Origin: Bacteroidales bacterium
Lineage (GTDB): Bacteria; Bacteroidota; Bacteroidia; Bacteroidales; UBA932
Direction: 5' to 3'
NCBI GenBank assembly: GCA_017548985.1
Contig: JAFYYW010000012.1
Coordinates: forward strand, 1-49,584
Length of the DNA stretch: 49,584 bases
Every line of letters starts with the position of its first letter. Within the stretch, counting starts at the first letter, position 1. Both the position numbers and the translations under genes were made by a program. This document shows positions 7,151 through 15,746 of the stretch, in pieces. Under the pieces are notes generated by a model, which was not told where the DNA came from, did no database searches, and was given only the letters and a program-made list of their open reading frames with translations.

Positions 7151-7201
7151 GTCTTTCTGAATTAAGTTGGTGCAAAAGATAGTGATTTTTTGCATAATTC
7201 T

Positions 7202-9586
7202 TTAATTATCTGGGGCGGTCTTGCGGTTGATTGCGTCATATTTGACGAATTCCTCATAATCGAACTCCCAACTGCTTCCGTAGGCGAGTTTGTGGATACG
7301 ATAATAAGCAGCAAGACGGGAAGGTGCATTGAAACGTGTCCCCTCATCCCCATCGGATCCTCCGGCATGTCCCATAACGCTATTCTCAGAAGGACGCCAA
7401 ACACCCTTCTCTGCGGTCATGCCTCCCTCAAATACTCCTAGCCCGTCATACTTATAGCGCTCATCGGAGAGAAGTTTCGCCCATTTGACTTTTGCAGGAT
7501 CTGATTCAAAATCGATATTCGCATAATAGCCCTTGGAGAAGAAAGTATCTTTTATATTCTGCTTAATTTCTTCCGGGTAAGTTGTGCCTCTATAGGAATA
7601 CTCATCCTGCAGTTTTGTGAAGCCATGGCCGTTTGCCTCATGATTGATGAGAGAACGATAGACCGGATCCTGGGAATACAGTCCAAAACAAGCATATGAA
7701 AAGCCCGATCCGTAGTCAGTTTCAAGAGTAGGAGAAGTGGGCATAAACGCGGTTCCCGCATTCCTGTCCTTGTTGACAATCACGATTGTCAGAGTCTCGT
7801 CCAAATTGCTGACAGCCATAAGGCTGTACTTCCTGACGGCCTCTTCGTCACAACCAACATAAGATCCCTCTCCGAATACTGCGCCGAGGGCTGTACCATA
7901 ATCATGATAGTTTGTCTTGGAGACAGCCACTACTTCATACACATCAAACAGATTCCGGAACGTGGTGAAGGGCTCGATGCTGAAGAAATCTTCCATTGTC
8001 TGTCTGGCAACTTCATCGAATGCTCCCGATGCTATTTCCCGATCCGTAAAGCAGTCCCCGGTGATGATGATATTGATTCCATTACCCTTCTCATGAGTTT
8101 GAAGTTTGGTAACCAACCCGTCTTTGGAGAAGTCTGTGGACTCATAATAACTAAATGAAAGGGTATATCCTTCTTGTTGAGGCATTATGTTGACATCTGG
8201 AGCCCATTTATCCCAATTCTGGCAATTGGAAAGCTCCTCCGGAATTATTCCTGACAACTTATTACCCGATAGTTTCAGGTCTAGCAAATCAGGCATCCTG
8301 GCAAAACAAGCGGGAACATTTCCTTCAAGATTATTGTTGCTGGCAAGAAAATACCGAAGTTTGGAAAGCTTGTCAAGATTTTCAGGGATAGAACCTGAAA
8401 TATTATTTGCGGAATCTGTGAAGCCTCCATTGAATATAGCGCTATTGCCGATAGAGAAACCCATGAGGTTTTTCAGATCTGTTATCTCTTCGGGGATAGT
8501 GCCCGTCAGATTGTTCGAGGCAAGGTGAAGGAATTGAAGATTTGAAGCATTTCTTATGGCCGCCGTCAAACATCCCGTGAAGCCGTTATCATCGAGAACG
8601 AGCTCAATCAGGGATAGCATAGACCAGAATTGTTCAGAGAGTTCGCCTGAAAGAGAGTTACTATACAAATGAATACGGCTTAAATGATTCAGTCCATATA
8701 ACGATTCGGGAATAGTTCCTGTCAAGTTGTTATATTCCAAAGAAAGGAATGATAGATTTTTCAACCACCCGATATCAGCCGGGATTTCCCCCGTAAGATT
8801 ATTCTGAGCCAATTCTATACTCTCCACTTGCCCATTCGCACCAGTAGTGACGCCATACCATTCTCCCACGGGCTTGTCTGAGCACCAATTGTCCTTGTGA
8901 ATCCACTTGTCTCCGCCTGTTGAATTGTACAAGGCTATCAGCGCCTGTCGTTCCATCTCTGCAACCGTAGGGGTAATAGTCAACTTGCAAGAAGCGCTCT
9001 TCTCGCCGGCCTTTGCCGTGATGGTGGCATCTCCGATGGTGACGCCCAAAACAAGGCCGTTCTGGTCGACCGAAACAATCGAAGGATTGTCCGACTCCCA
9101 CGTGACGGTCTTGTCTGTTGCATTGTCGGGAAGCACCGTCGCCGTCAGTGTCAACTTCTCTCCGACCTCCAACTCCGCTGTTTCAGGGGAGATTGATACG
9201 GATAACACAGCAACAGACGCTTCCGTGACCGTTACGGAGCAGGAGGCCGTCTTGCTTCCGTCAGCAGTCGTGACAGTGACGGTAGCGGAGCCGGCTTTCA
9301 TAGCCGTCACTTTACCGCTGCCATCGACCGTGGCGACATCCGTCGCGGATGATTTCCAGCTGACCGACTTGTTGCTGGCGTTATCCGGACTCACCTTGGC
9401 CGTCAGCGTCTCGGAAGAACCTTCCTTGAGGCTGAGGGATGTTTTGTCGAGAGAAACACCGGTCACGGCAACCGTCGTTGGAGTGGGTTCCGGCAGCGGC
9501 TCCTTCGTTCCACATCCGTTGATTATCTCGGCATATAGGGCCAGCGCCAGGAACAATGACATGAAAGGAGAAACAGTTCTTTTCAT
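7202..9586 (-). CDS. Lipoprotein with two Big2 domains, plant-type LRRs and an M64-like metallopeptidase domain
   Basis: A 794-residue exported protein. The signal peptide ends in a plausible lipobox (INGC, C26). Two bacterial Ig-like Big2 domains span about 35-205. A leucine-rich-repeat region (about 206-455) has the plant-type pattern LTGxIPxxLxxLxxLxxLxLxxN and a preceding WCSDKPVGEWYGV cap. The C-terminal part (about 460-794) resembles the M64 (IgA1-peptidase-like) metallopeptidases: RSLINHEANGHGF then LQDEY. The putative zinc ligands are H649 and H654 with E650 catalytic; the spacing is one residue longer than a plain HExxH. The target protein is unknown, and IgA cleavage must not be assumed. 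A -7 box (9610-9617) lies 24 bases upstream. It is a single-gene unit. Confidence 0.85.
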   Translation of the reverse strand: MKRTVSPFMSLFLALALYAEIINGCGTKEPLPEPTPTTVAVTGVSLDKTSLSLKEGSSETLTAKVSPDNASNKSVSWKSSATDVATVDGSGKVTAMKAGSATVTVTTADGSKTASCSVTVTEASVAVLSVSISPETAELEVGEKLTLTATVLPDNATDKTVTWESDNPSIVSVDQNGLVLGVTIGDATITAKAGEKSASCKLTITPTVAEMERQALIALYNSTGGDKWIHKDNWCSDKPVGEWYGVTTGANGQVESIELAQNNLTGEIPADIGWLKNLSFLSLEYNNLTGTIPESLYGLNHLSRIHLYSNSLSGELSEQFWSMLSLIELVLDDNGFTGCLTAAIRNASNLQFLHLASNNLTGTIPEEITDLKNLMGFSIGNSAIFNGGFTDSANNISGSIPENLDKLSKLRYFLASNNNLEGNVPACFARMPDLLDLKLSGNKLSGIIPEELSNCQNWDKWAPDVNIMPQQEGYTLSFSYYESTDFSKDGLVTKLQTHEKGNGINIIITGDCFTDREIASGAFDEVARQTMEDFFSIEPFTTFRNLFDVYEVVAVSKTNYHDYGTALGAVFGEGSYVGCDEEAVRKYSLMAVSNLDETLTIVIVNKDRNAGTAFMPTSPTLETDYGSGFSYACFGLYSQDPVYRSLINHEANGHGFTKLQDEYSYRGTTYPEEIKQNIKDTFFSKGYYANIDFESDPAKVKWAKLLSDERYKYDGLGVFEGGMTAEKGVWRPSENSVMGHAGGSDGDEGTRFNAPSRLAAYYRIHKLAYGSSWEFDYEEFVKYDAINRKTAPDN

Positions 9587-9609
9587 ATTTGGAAGGTTTT
9601 AATGACAAA

Positions 9610-9617
9610 CAAAGATA
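9610..9617 (-). promoter_or_regulatory. -7 promoter box for the Big2-LRR-M64 gene
   Basis: The minus strand reads TATCTTTG, an exact TAnnTTTG match lying 24 bases before the ATG at 9586. Confidence 0.55.
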
Positions 9618-9656
9618 ATAAACTTCCGGGCATAAACCCTCAATACAACGCAAAAA

Positions 9657-9679
9657 GGTCGCATCGCTGCGGCCTTTTC
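9657..9679 (-). terminator. Terminator hairpin downstream of the four-gene minus-strand run
   Basis: A 7-bp stem (9657-9663 with 9668-9674) with loop TCGC. T-rich bases lie on the plus side and five consecutive T residues on the minus-strand 3' side. It ends the run 15618 to 9785. Stem and flanks are nearly identical to the hairpin at 7063-7080. The remaining bases 9680-9784 hold nothing I can support. Confidence 0.6.
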
Positions 9680-9784
9680 TTTCACACGTGTGATGTTTAT
9701 TCTGTCATTTCCTGCCCCGATGGGGAATCGGTCAGTCCCGGACAGCGTTGGACGGAGAGAAGAGCAATCAACAATGTCTTGATG

Positions 9785-10279
9785 TCACTCGTGGACTTCC
9801 TTGGCAGCCTTCTCGCGCCAAGGACGGAAAAACGCCGCTATCATGTTATAGGCGAAAATGGCTTCCGATTTGATGTTGTGGCCGTACCAGCGGGCGTTGA
9901 TTTTCTCTCCTGATCCGTATTCCTGATAGATGCGGTAAGAATATCCGCCAGCGATATGCTCGTCCACGCTATACCCGTTGAGCTTATAGACTTTAGCGTC
10001 AGCGAGCATCTTCCTGAGCGAGTCCACGACTTCTTTCCCCACCGGATATTCCGCATGGGTCTCAGGCTTCTCGAACCGGTTGCCAACATCAAGCGCAACG
10101 ACCACTTTAGGCGTCTGCACGGGATCGGCGATCAATTCACAATAGTCCTTACCCAGTCCCGCAGCGCCCGTGCGGGAGTAGCTGCAATAGATCAGTTCAC
10201 CTTTTGGAGCCTGCGCGAGGCAGGGGGTTCCAATCGCAAGGAACCCTAAGGCAATCAATATTTTAAACAGAGTTTTCAA
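9785..10279 (-). CDS. Small secreted protein of unknown function (TTG start)
   Basis: A 164-residue protein with a clear signal peptide (KTLFKILIALGFLAIGTPCLAQA, cleaved after the AQA region). The mature part begins GELIYCSYSRTGAAG and contains two cysteines and several aromatic residues; I recognise no family. The start is TTG at 10279, three bases after the stop of the tricorn-type protease gene. No ATG exists that would keep the signal peptide, so TTG use is the best reading and suggests translational coupling. Its position as the last gene of the DASS-nitroreductase-protease run suggests expression with the protease. A role as a protease partner or a substrate is only a guess. Confidence 0.7.
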   Translation of the reverse strand: MKTLFKILIALGFLAIGTPCLAQAPKGELIYCSYSRTGAAGLGKDYCELIADPVQTPKVVVALDVGNRFEKPETHAEYPVGKEVVDSLRKMLADAKVYKLNGYSVDEHIAGGYSYRIYQEYGSGEKINARWYGHNIKSEAIFAYNMIAAFFRPWREKAAKEVHE

Positions 10280-10282
10280 ACG

Positions 10283-13200
10283 TCAACGCAGTTCTTTCAG
10301 TATTTCGGCTATAGCCGCGTCGAGCTGGGGATCCTTTCCCTCGAGCCGGTCCTTGAAGGTGTTCTTGACATAGATATCGGGCTTGACTCCGGTGTTCTCC
10401 AGGTCGGAACCGTCAATGACGCTGTAACAGCCCCATGCCGGCATTCGGCAGGATGAGCCATCCAGCAGCCTTACGGCTGAGGTGAAGATGATCCAGCGAT
10501 AGGTCTCGGTACCGACCAGTTTCGCAATGCCTAAAGTCTTGATTCCGTTGGAGGTAACCTCGGCGTCGGACAGGCTGTGTTCATTGACGAGGACAACGAT
10601 GGGTTTGTCGCCAGGAGTAACGTTGGGATGGCTTGTCCTGGGGAAGTCCCTATATGCCCACTCGAAGTGGGACTGGCCGCGAAGGAAATCGATGACTTCC
10701 TTGTGGACGTTGCCTCCGTTGTTGTATCGCAGGTCAAGAATGAGACCGTCCTTGTCAAACACTTCAGTGTGCATCTTGAGAAGGAAAGACTCAAGATCCT
10801 CCGCTCCCATCGCCCTCATGTGAATATATCCGACTTTACCGCCAGTTTTTTGAGAGACGATGTCGTCACGCTGATCTTCCCACTCTTTGTATTCGAGCGT
10901 CTTGATCACCTGGGTATTCGCGGTGTGGATCTTGGCGTCTATCTCTTTGCCGCCGCGTTTGAAAGTGAGTTTTATCTCCTCCATAGGCACCGCGCCCGAG
11001 AAATACTTCTCACGGTTCACGTTCTTGTCCACCTTCACCCCGTTCACCGCTACCAGCTCATCGCCTTTCTTAACATCGATCCCAAGCCGGTCGGCAGGTG
11101 AGTCAGCCAGGATGCCTGTGACTTTGTACGGTGACGTGTTATCAAACTGGATTCCGGTCGAGTAACTGCGGATCCTGGTCTCGTTCTTCTCCTCGGAACC
11201 ATTGGAGGAGAATCCCAAATGAGAAGAGTTCAACTCTCCAAGAAGGTCGGTGAGGAGGGTACGCAGGTTCGCCCGAGTCCTCACATAAGGAAGGAGTGAC
11301 GCGTAGTAATCCCTAACCGCCGGCCAGTCAGCACCATGGAAATTGACGTCATAGTAATTCTGCTCAAGCACGCCCCAGGTCTCATAGAACATCTGCCTGA
11401 ATTCGTCATCCAGCACCACTTCAACGTCTTTCTTGACCTCGGTTTTAGTGGCGGACGCGGATGCCGGATCAACCTTGAAGATGGCTCCTGAGGACAGACA
11501 GTACAACGCGTCATCGCTGTTGAAGAAAGAGCCTCCCATCAGGTCCTTTATCGGTTTGGGCTTCGCTTCCGGGTCAGAAATCTCAAGTGAGTAGACGCTC
11601 GGAGCTCCTGGGCCCGCCGGCCCCATCGGCCCCATCGATCCTACCGATCCCATAGAGCGGTACAGGAGGTAATCCTTTCCTCTGGAGGAGAAGATGTACG
11701 GATTCCCCTGCATTCCGTCACGCTCCACACGGGTCATCCTCTGGTGGATATCCTTGAAATCAATGGTGACTGTCGAATCCTTCTTGTCCTTGTCTTTCTT
11801 GTCCTTGTCCTTATTGTCATTGAACAGGTTATCCAAGCTCTCGGACTTGAAAGGAGTGTCATATTTCTGGAGCGGCAGTTTGTAAAGAGTAGGTCTGGCT
11901 CCTCTTGGGAAGGAGGCGGCGGTAGGGTTGGCCAAAAGGAACATGTATTTCCCGTCGGGAGAGAATATCGGACTCTGCTCCACTGAGGCGGAGTGAGTGA
12001 AATTCCGCAAGCTTTTGTCCTTGAGGTTGTAAAGGAATATGTCGGACTCAAACGTTTGCATAGCGTCGAACGCCAGCCAAGTGCCGTCATTAGAGAAGGC
12101 CATATTGTACCTTTGGAACGACCAGAACTCAGCTTCGGCCACCTTTGTGGTGGTACCTGCCTTAATGTCGTGAAGCATCACCGCCCGGCTGCCATCGATG
12201 AAGGCAAGTTTTTCCCGTTTCTGGTCGGCATTCAGGCACTTGGTGTTGTTCTGCGAAATGAAGACCGGCGATTCGCCAGCGCTCCCGTCAGCTGAAATCC
12301 GGTAGAGGTTTGTCCAGCCCTTCTCAGTCCTTGTGTAATAAATGGTTTTGTTGTCATTACTCCAAACGACCTCATCCACCCTCTCGTCAGTCGGGGTGTC
12401 CAACTTTTGGAGGAACTTGCATTTCGTGTCGGTGACATAAAGTCCTCCTCGGATGACGATGGCGAATTTCTTCCCGTCGGGCGATACGTCGGCCGCTGAG
12501 GGAGTCTGTCCTTCGAAAGCGCGGCGAACCTCGACATTGCCTGAGGCGATGCTGATTTGAGGGACCGACACCTTTGCGGTGGAGGGATCCAAAACATTTA
12601 TCTCATAGTCCTTCAAGAACACTATCGCCGATCCTCCAAACGCTATGGAAGGATACTGGACGGACTTGTCGAAAGAGGTGAGCTGCAGCGGCTTCCCGCC
12701 CTTAACGTACTTGACGATGTTGGATTCCTTGTTCAGCTCATCGCTGACATAGTAGATGTTGCCATCCTTGTCAGCCATCGGCCATTGGTCCTTGCCGATG
12801 TAGTCGGTCAACTCAGTGTAAGACTTGCTACGGGGGTTCCAGCTCTTGATATTCGGATTGTGGTCACCCACATAGCGTTTCCTGGTGGGGAAACTGATGC
12901 TTTCCATTGACTCGTTGAAGAGGAACTCTCCTGTCTTGGGATTCTCCACCAGATTGACTATGGTGTTGAAAAACCCGTCGAACATGAGTTGCGGAGTGCC
13001 GCCCGTAACGGCAACCTTGAAGGTAGTCTTGCGGGCGCTCGCTCGATTAGACTCGAAGTATATCCAGTCCGACTTTGGAGACCAGCCCACAGGTGTGTCT
13101 GACGCCTCGTGGAAAGTCAACTGTACGGCTTGCCCGCCGGTGACAGGAACTATATAGACGTCGTTGTTTCCCTGTATGTCGGAGCTGAAAGCCAGCCATT

Positions 13201-13429
13201 TGCCGTCCGGGGAGATAAGGGGGGAGTCCTGCACGCCGGGCATCGTGATGACGGCAGTGGCCTGTCCGCCGGTGACGGGGACAGAATAGATGTCTCCATC
13301 ATAGCTGAAATAGATCTGCTTCCCGTCAGGGGAAAGGGACGGGTGCGAGGCGAAACGGATGTTTCCGGCAAGGGAAACGGCAGAGGCGGCTACAAGCGCA
13401 GCTGCCACAAGAGAAAGATGCTTGATCAT
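10283..13429 (-). CDS. Tricorn-type S41 serine peptidase
   Basis: A 1048-residue exported protease. After a signal peptide (LVAAALVAASAVSLAG), PD40/WD40-like beta-propeller repeats occupy about 22-560, each marked by LSPDGKQIYFS-, ISPDGKWLAFS- or FSPDGKYMFLL-type motifs. Then come the tricorn core helical segment (FRQMFYETWGVLEQNYYD), a PDZ domain (GILADSPADRLGIDVKKGDELVAVNG) and the S41 tail-specific protease domain, with nucleophile Ser about residue 954 in VNEHSLSDAE and LILDLRYNNGG upstream. The family degrades oligopeptides or periplasmic proteins. Two low-complexity insertions stand out: a KDKDKK tract (about 537-549) and a collagen-like Gly-X-Y tract (about 593-610). It is 13 bases after the nitroreductase gene and 3 bases before the small secreted gene. 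Confidence 0.92.
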   Translation of the reverse strand: MIKHLSLVAAALVAASAVSLAGNIRFASHPSLSPDGKQIYFSYDGDIYSVPVTGGQATAVITMPGVQDSPLISPDGKWLAFSSDIQGNNDVYIVPVTGGQAVQLTFHEASDTPVGWSPKSDWIYFESNRASARKTTFKVAVTGGTPQLMFDGFFNTIVNLVENPKTGEFLFNESMESISFPTRKRYVGDHNPNIKSWNPRSKSYTELTDYIGKDQWPMADKDGNIYYVSDELNKESNIVKYVKGGKPLQLTSFDKSVQYPSIAFGGSAIVFLKDYEINVLDPSTAKVSVPQISIASGNVEVRRAFEGQTPSAADVSPDGKKFAIVIRGGLYVTDTKCKFLQKLDTPTDERVDEVVWSNDNKTIYYTRTEKGWTNLYRISADGSAGESPVFISQNNTKCLNADQKREKLAFIDGSRAVMLHDIKAGTTTKVAEAEFWSFQRYNMAFSNDGTWLAFDAMQTFESDIFLYNLKDKSLRNFTHSASVEQSPIFSPDGKYMFLLANPTAASFPRGARPTLYKLPLQKYDTPFKSESLDNLFNDNKDKDKKDKDKKDSTVTIDFKDIHQRMTRVERDGMQGNPYIFSSRGKDYLLYRSMGSVGSMGPMGPAGPGAPSVYSLEISDPEAKPKPIKDLMGGSFFNSDDALYCLSSGAIFKVDPASASATKTEVKKDVEVVLDDEFRQMFYETWGVLEQNYYDVNFHGADWPAVRDYYASLLPYVRTRANLRTLLTDLLGELNSSHLGFSSNGSEEKNETRIRSYSTGIQFDNTSPYKVTGILADSPADRLGIDVKKGDELVAVNGVKVDKNVNREKYFSGAVPMEEIKLTFKRGGKEIDAKIHTANTQVIKTLEYKEWEDQRDDIVSQKTGGKVGYIHMRAMGAEDLESFLLKMHTEVFDKDGLILDLRYNNGGNVHKEVIDFLRGQSHFEWAYRDFPRTSHPNVTPGDKPIVVLVNEHSLSDAEVTSNGIKTLGIAKLVGTETYRWIIFTSAVRLLDGSSCRMPAWGCYSVIDGSDLENTGVKPDIYVKNTFKDRLEGKDPQLDAAIAEILKELR

Positions 13430-13442
13430 ATTTGAAATGGCG

Positions 13443-14054
13443 CTAAAGGGTTTTCACCAACGCCTCTAAAGGTTTTCGTTCAGAGTGAAGATCCGTGGGC
13501 TTACCCTCGTCCTCGGCCGGATAACCGATCGCTAGAAGAGCGTAAACCCCGTGTTCACGAGTTTCCGGGAGCGCTTCCCGTACCTTGTGGGGATCGAAAT
13601 CCCATATCCACATGTTCGCGAGTCCGACATCAGTCGCCGTGAGCATCAGATGGGTGAGCAGTATGGCGGCATCGGTCTTGGCCGCGTTGACCCCATCGCT
13701 ATCCCGAATCCACGCCTCTTCGTTCCGGCAGCCGACAATGAGGACTACAGGAGCGCCGTAGCAGTGATGAACCGTCCGCAATTTGGCGAGCGCCTCTTCG
13801 CTTTTGACGACCCAGATACGTGTCGGCTGGAGGTTCTTGGCGGAGGGCGCCAGACGACCGGCTTCGAGTATCATGTTCAGTTTTGAGTCAGAGACTGGAT
13901 AACTGTCAAAAGAGTGACATGAATATCGACTCTCCAAGATGCGCATAAACGCGTCCGAACCGTATTTGTATTTGGTGATTTTCTGGTCGACGTCGGAGAA
14001 GGCGGCACGATTCATAATCTTGCCGATGTTGCTCATGCGACTGAAAAAACTCAT
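13443..14054 (-). CDS. Nitroreductase family protein
   Basis: A 203-residue flavoprotein of the nitroreductase superfamily, expected to use FMN and NAD(P)H. Visible family features are the N-terminal RILESRYSCHSFDSYPVSDSKL motif (here YSCHSF instead of RSxRxF), ILEAGRLAPSAKNLQPTRIWVV for FMN phosphate binding, and the C-terminal GVYALLAIGYPAE. It is cytoplasmic with no signal peptide. It begins 16 bases after the transporter gene stops and ends 13 bases before the protease gene, so it is in the middle of a four-gene run. The substrate cannot be predicted. Confidence 0.88.
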   Translation of the reverse strand: MSFFSRMSNIGKIMNRAAFSDVDQKITKYKYGSDAFMRILESRYSCHSFDSYPVSDSKLNMILEAGRLAPSAKNLQPTRIWVVKSEEALAKLRTVHHCYGAPVVLIVGCRNEEAWIRDSDGVNAAKTDAAILLTHLMLTATDVGLANMWIWDFDPHKVREALPETREHGVYALLAIGYPAEDEGKPTDLHSERKPLEALVKTL

Positions 14055-14070
14055 CTTCTTTCAATTAAAG

Positions 14071-15618
14071 TTAAACACCCATTATAGCCTTTACAATGAA
14101 ATATACCAGAGGCACAGTGATCACGAACACTCCGATGATGTCCAGAACCACTCCGGCCTTGATCATCTTCGTGATTGGTATATAACCTGAAGAATAGGTG
14201 ATGGCATTCGGCGGCGTCGAGACTGGCAGCATGAACGCGAGCGATGTGCAAAGGGCCATCACGACGCACACAGGCACGGGGCTGAAGCCCAGCGAGACTG
14301 CCGTAGCGATAGCGATCGGGCCCATCAGGTTGGCGACAGCCGTGTTGGATGTGAGCTCCGAAAGCAAGAGAGAGGTGACAGCGAACAAGGTAAGGAACAG
14401 ATACTCGGAAGGATGACCACCCAGAGCGCTGGTCAAGGACTCACCGATCCACTTCGAAAGACCGGTCGAGAACACCATACCTCCGATAGCCAGACCGCCA
14501 CCGAAGAGCAACAGCGTACCCCAATCGATACCCTTGACTCCTTCCTTCCAGCTAAGGGTCATCTCACCCTTCTTGATGTCTGTCGGCATAAGGAACAGGA
14601 GCAAACCACCTACCATGGCGGCTACAGCCTCAGGAAAATGCTTGTTGTAGGTCTTCAGCAATTCGGCATCAATGGCGTCGGGAGCGATGCTCTGGATCGC
14701 GTTAAGTATGCCGGGAAGGACCCACAATACAACAGCGACTATGAAAGCGATAAGGGTGTTCTTCTGCGCGCGGGTCCATTTGCCTAATCCGTCCCTGTGT
14801 TCCTGTATAAACGCCTGGGCACCGTCGATGTGCTTGACATCAGCTGGGAACATTTTCCAGAGCACAAAGTAAGTGACGATGAAATAAAGCACCATGGCGA
14901 TGAATCCCCAAACCATCCAGTTGAAGAATGTGATCTGAGGGGCCTCGGGAGCCAACTCCCTGATGAATCCGATCATGATGATGTTCGGAGGGGTACCGAT
15001 AGGAGTGAGAACTCCTCCGATAGAGCAAGCGTACGCGGTCATCAACATCAGACCGGTGGCATATTTATAGCTTCTCAAGTCAATCTCCTTGCCATTGGCT
15101 GCCATCATCTCGCGGATAGCCTCGAGCAGTCCGAGGGCGATCGGGAACATCATGGCGGCGGTGGCGGTGTTGCTGATCCAGCCGGAGCAAAGCATACATG
15201 CAAGACCGATGGCCAGGAATATCCTGCGCGGCGAGTCACCCACCCATTTCATAGACATGATACCATAGGCGATTCTCTTGTCAAGACCATTCACCATCAT
15301 GCCTTTAGCGATCAGGAAACCTCCCATGAAGAGGAAAATCATCGGGTTGGCGAAGGCTTTGAAAGCATCCGTCGCGGAGACTACGCCGAAGATGACGCAA
15401 AGTGTGGGTCCTATGAGAGAGGTGACGGGGATGGGCACGGGTTCACAGATCCACCAGAAGGCCACAAATGTCACGATAGCCAGCAGTTTGTGGGCTTCCG
15501 GACTTAGTCCGGCAATAGGAATAAAATAAACCAATAAGGCGAAAATAGGACCTGCGAACGCTCCGAAAATGTGGCGTTTGCGGTCAAAAGAAGATTCTTG
15601 TACCACTTCGGGTTTCAT
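14071..15618 (-). CDS. DASS/SLC13 family sodium:dicarboxylate-type transporter
   Basis: A 515-residue inner-membrane transporter with about 11-12 hydrophobic segments. The two Ser-Asn-Thr signatures of the DASS family are both present: ISNTATAAMMFPIA in the first half and TSNTAVANLMGPIA in the second. There is also the conserved SIGGVLTPIGTPPNII segment and its repeat VSTPPNAITYSSGYI near the C-terminus. Members import C4-dicarboxylates, citrate or sulfate with sodium. It is the first gene of a minus-strand run with nitroreductase, tricorn protease and a small secreted protein. It has a full promoter (15690-15721). The substrate is not resolved. Confidence 0.92.
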   Translation of the reverse strand: MKPEVVQESSFDRKRHIFGAFAGPIFALLVYFIPIAGLSPEAHKLLAIVTFVAFWWICEPVPIPVTSLIGPTLCVIFGVVSATDAFKAFANPMIFLFMGGFLIAKGMMVNGLDKRIAYGIMSMKWVGDSPRRIFLAIGLACMLCSGWISNTATAAMMFPIALGLLEAIREMMAANGKEIDLRSYKYATGLMLMTAYACSIGGVLTPIGTPPNIIMIGFIRELAPEAPQITFFNWMVWGFIAMVLYFIVTYFVLWKMFPADVKHIDGAQAFIQEHRDGLGKWTRAQKNTLIAFIVAVVLWVLPGILNAIQSIAPDAIDAELLKTYNKHFPEAVAAMVGGLLLFLMPTDIKKGEMTLSWKEGVKGIDWGTLLLFGGGLAIGGMVFSTGLSKWIGESLTSALGGHPSEYLFLTLFAVTSLLLSELTSNTAVANLMGPIAIATAVSLGFSPVPVCVVMALCTSLAFMLPVSTPPNAITYSSGYIPITKMIKAGVVLDIIGVFVITVPLVYFIVKAIMGV

Positions 15619-15689
15619 AAATCGTAGATTTTGGTTTTTATTATATGTTATAATATTCCAATGATATCCACTATACTTCAGTCAAGTTT

Positions 15690-15721
15690 CAAATATAGGG
15701 AAATAGAAATAAGCCGCCAAA
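15690..15721 (-). promoter_or_regulatory. Complete Bacteroidota promoter for the DASS four-gene run
   Basis: The minus strand has TTTG (15718-15721) and TATATTTG (15690-15697) separated by 20 bases. The implied transcript has a leader of about 65 bases before the ATG at 15618. Confidence 0.65.
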
Positions 15722-15746
15722 TATTTTGTCTAAAAACTGTCTTGTA

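Noticed and set aside
9602..9913. 103-codon plus-strand frame after the M64 gene start
   Set aside because: It covers a terminator and part of the small secreted gene in the opposite direction; no motif and no promoter.
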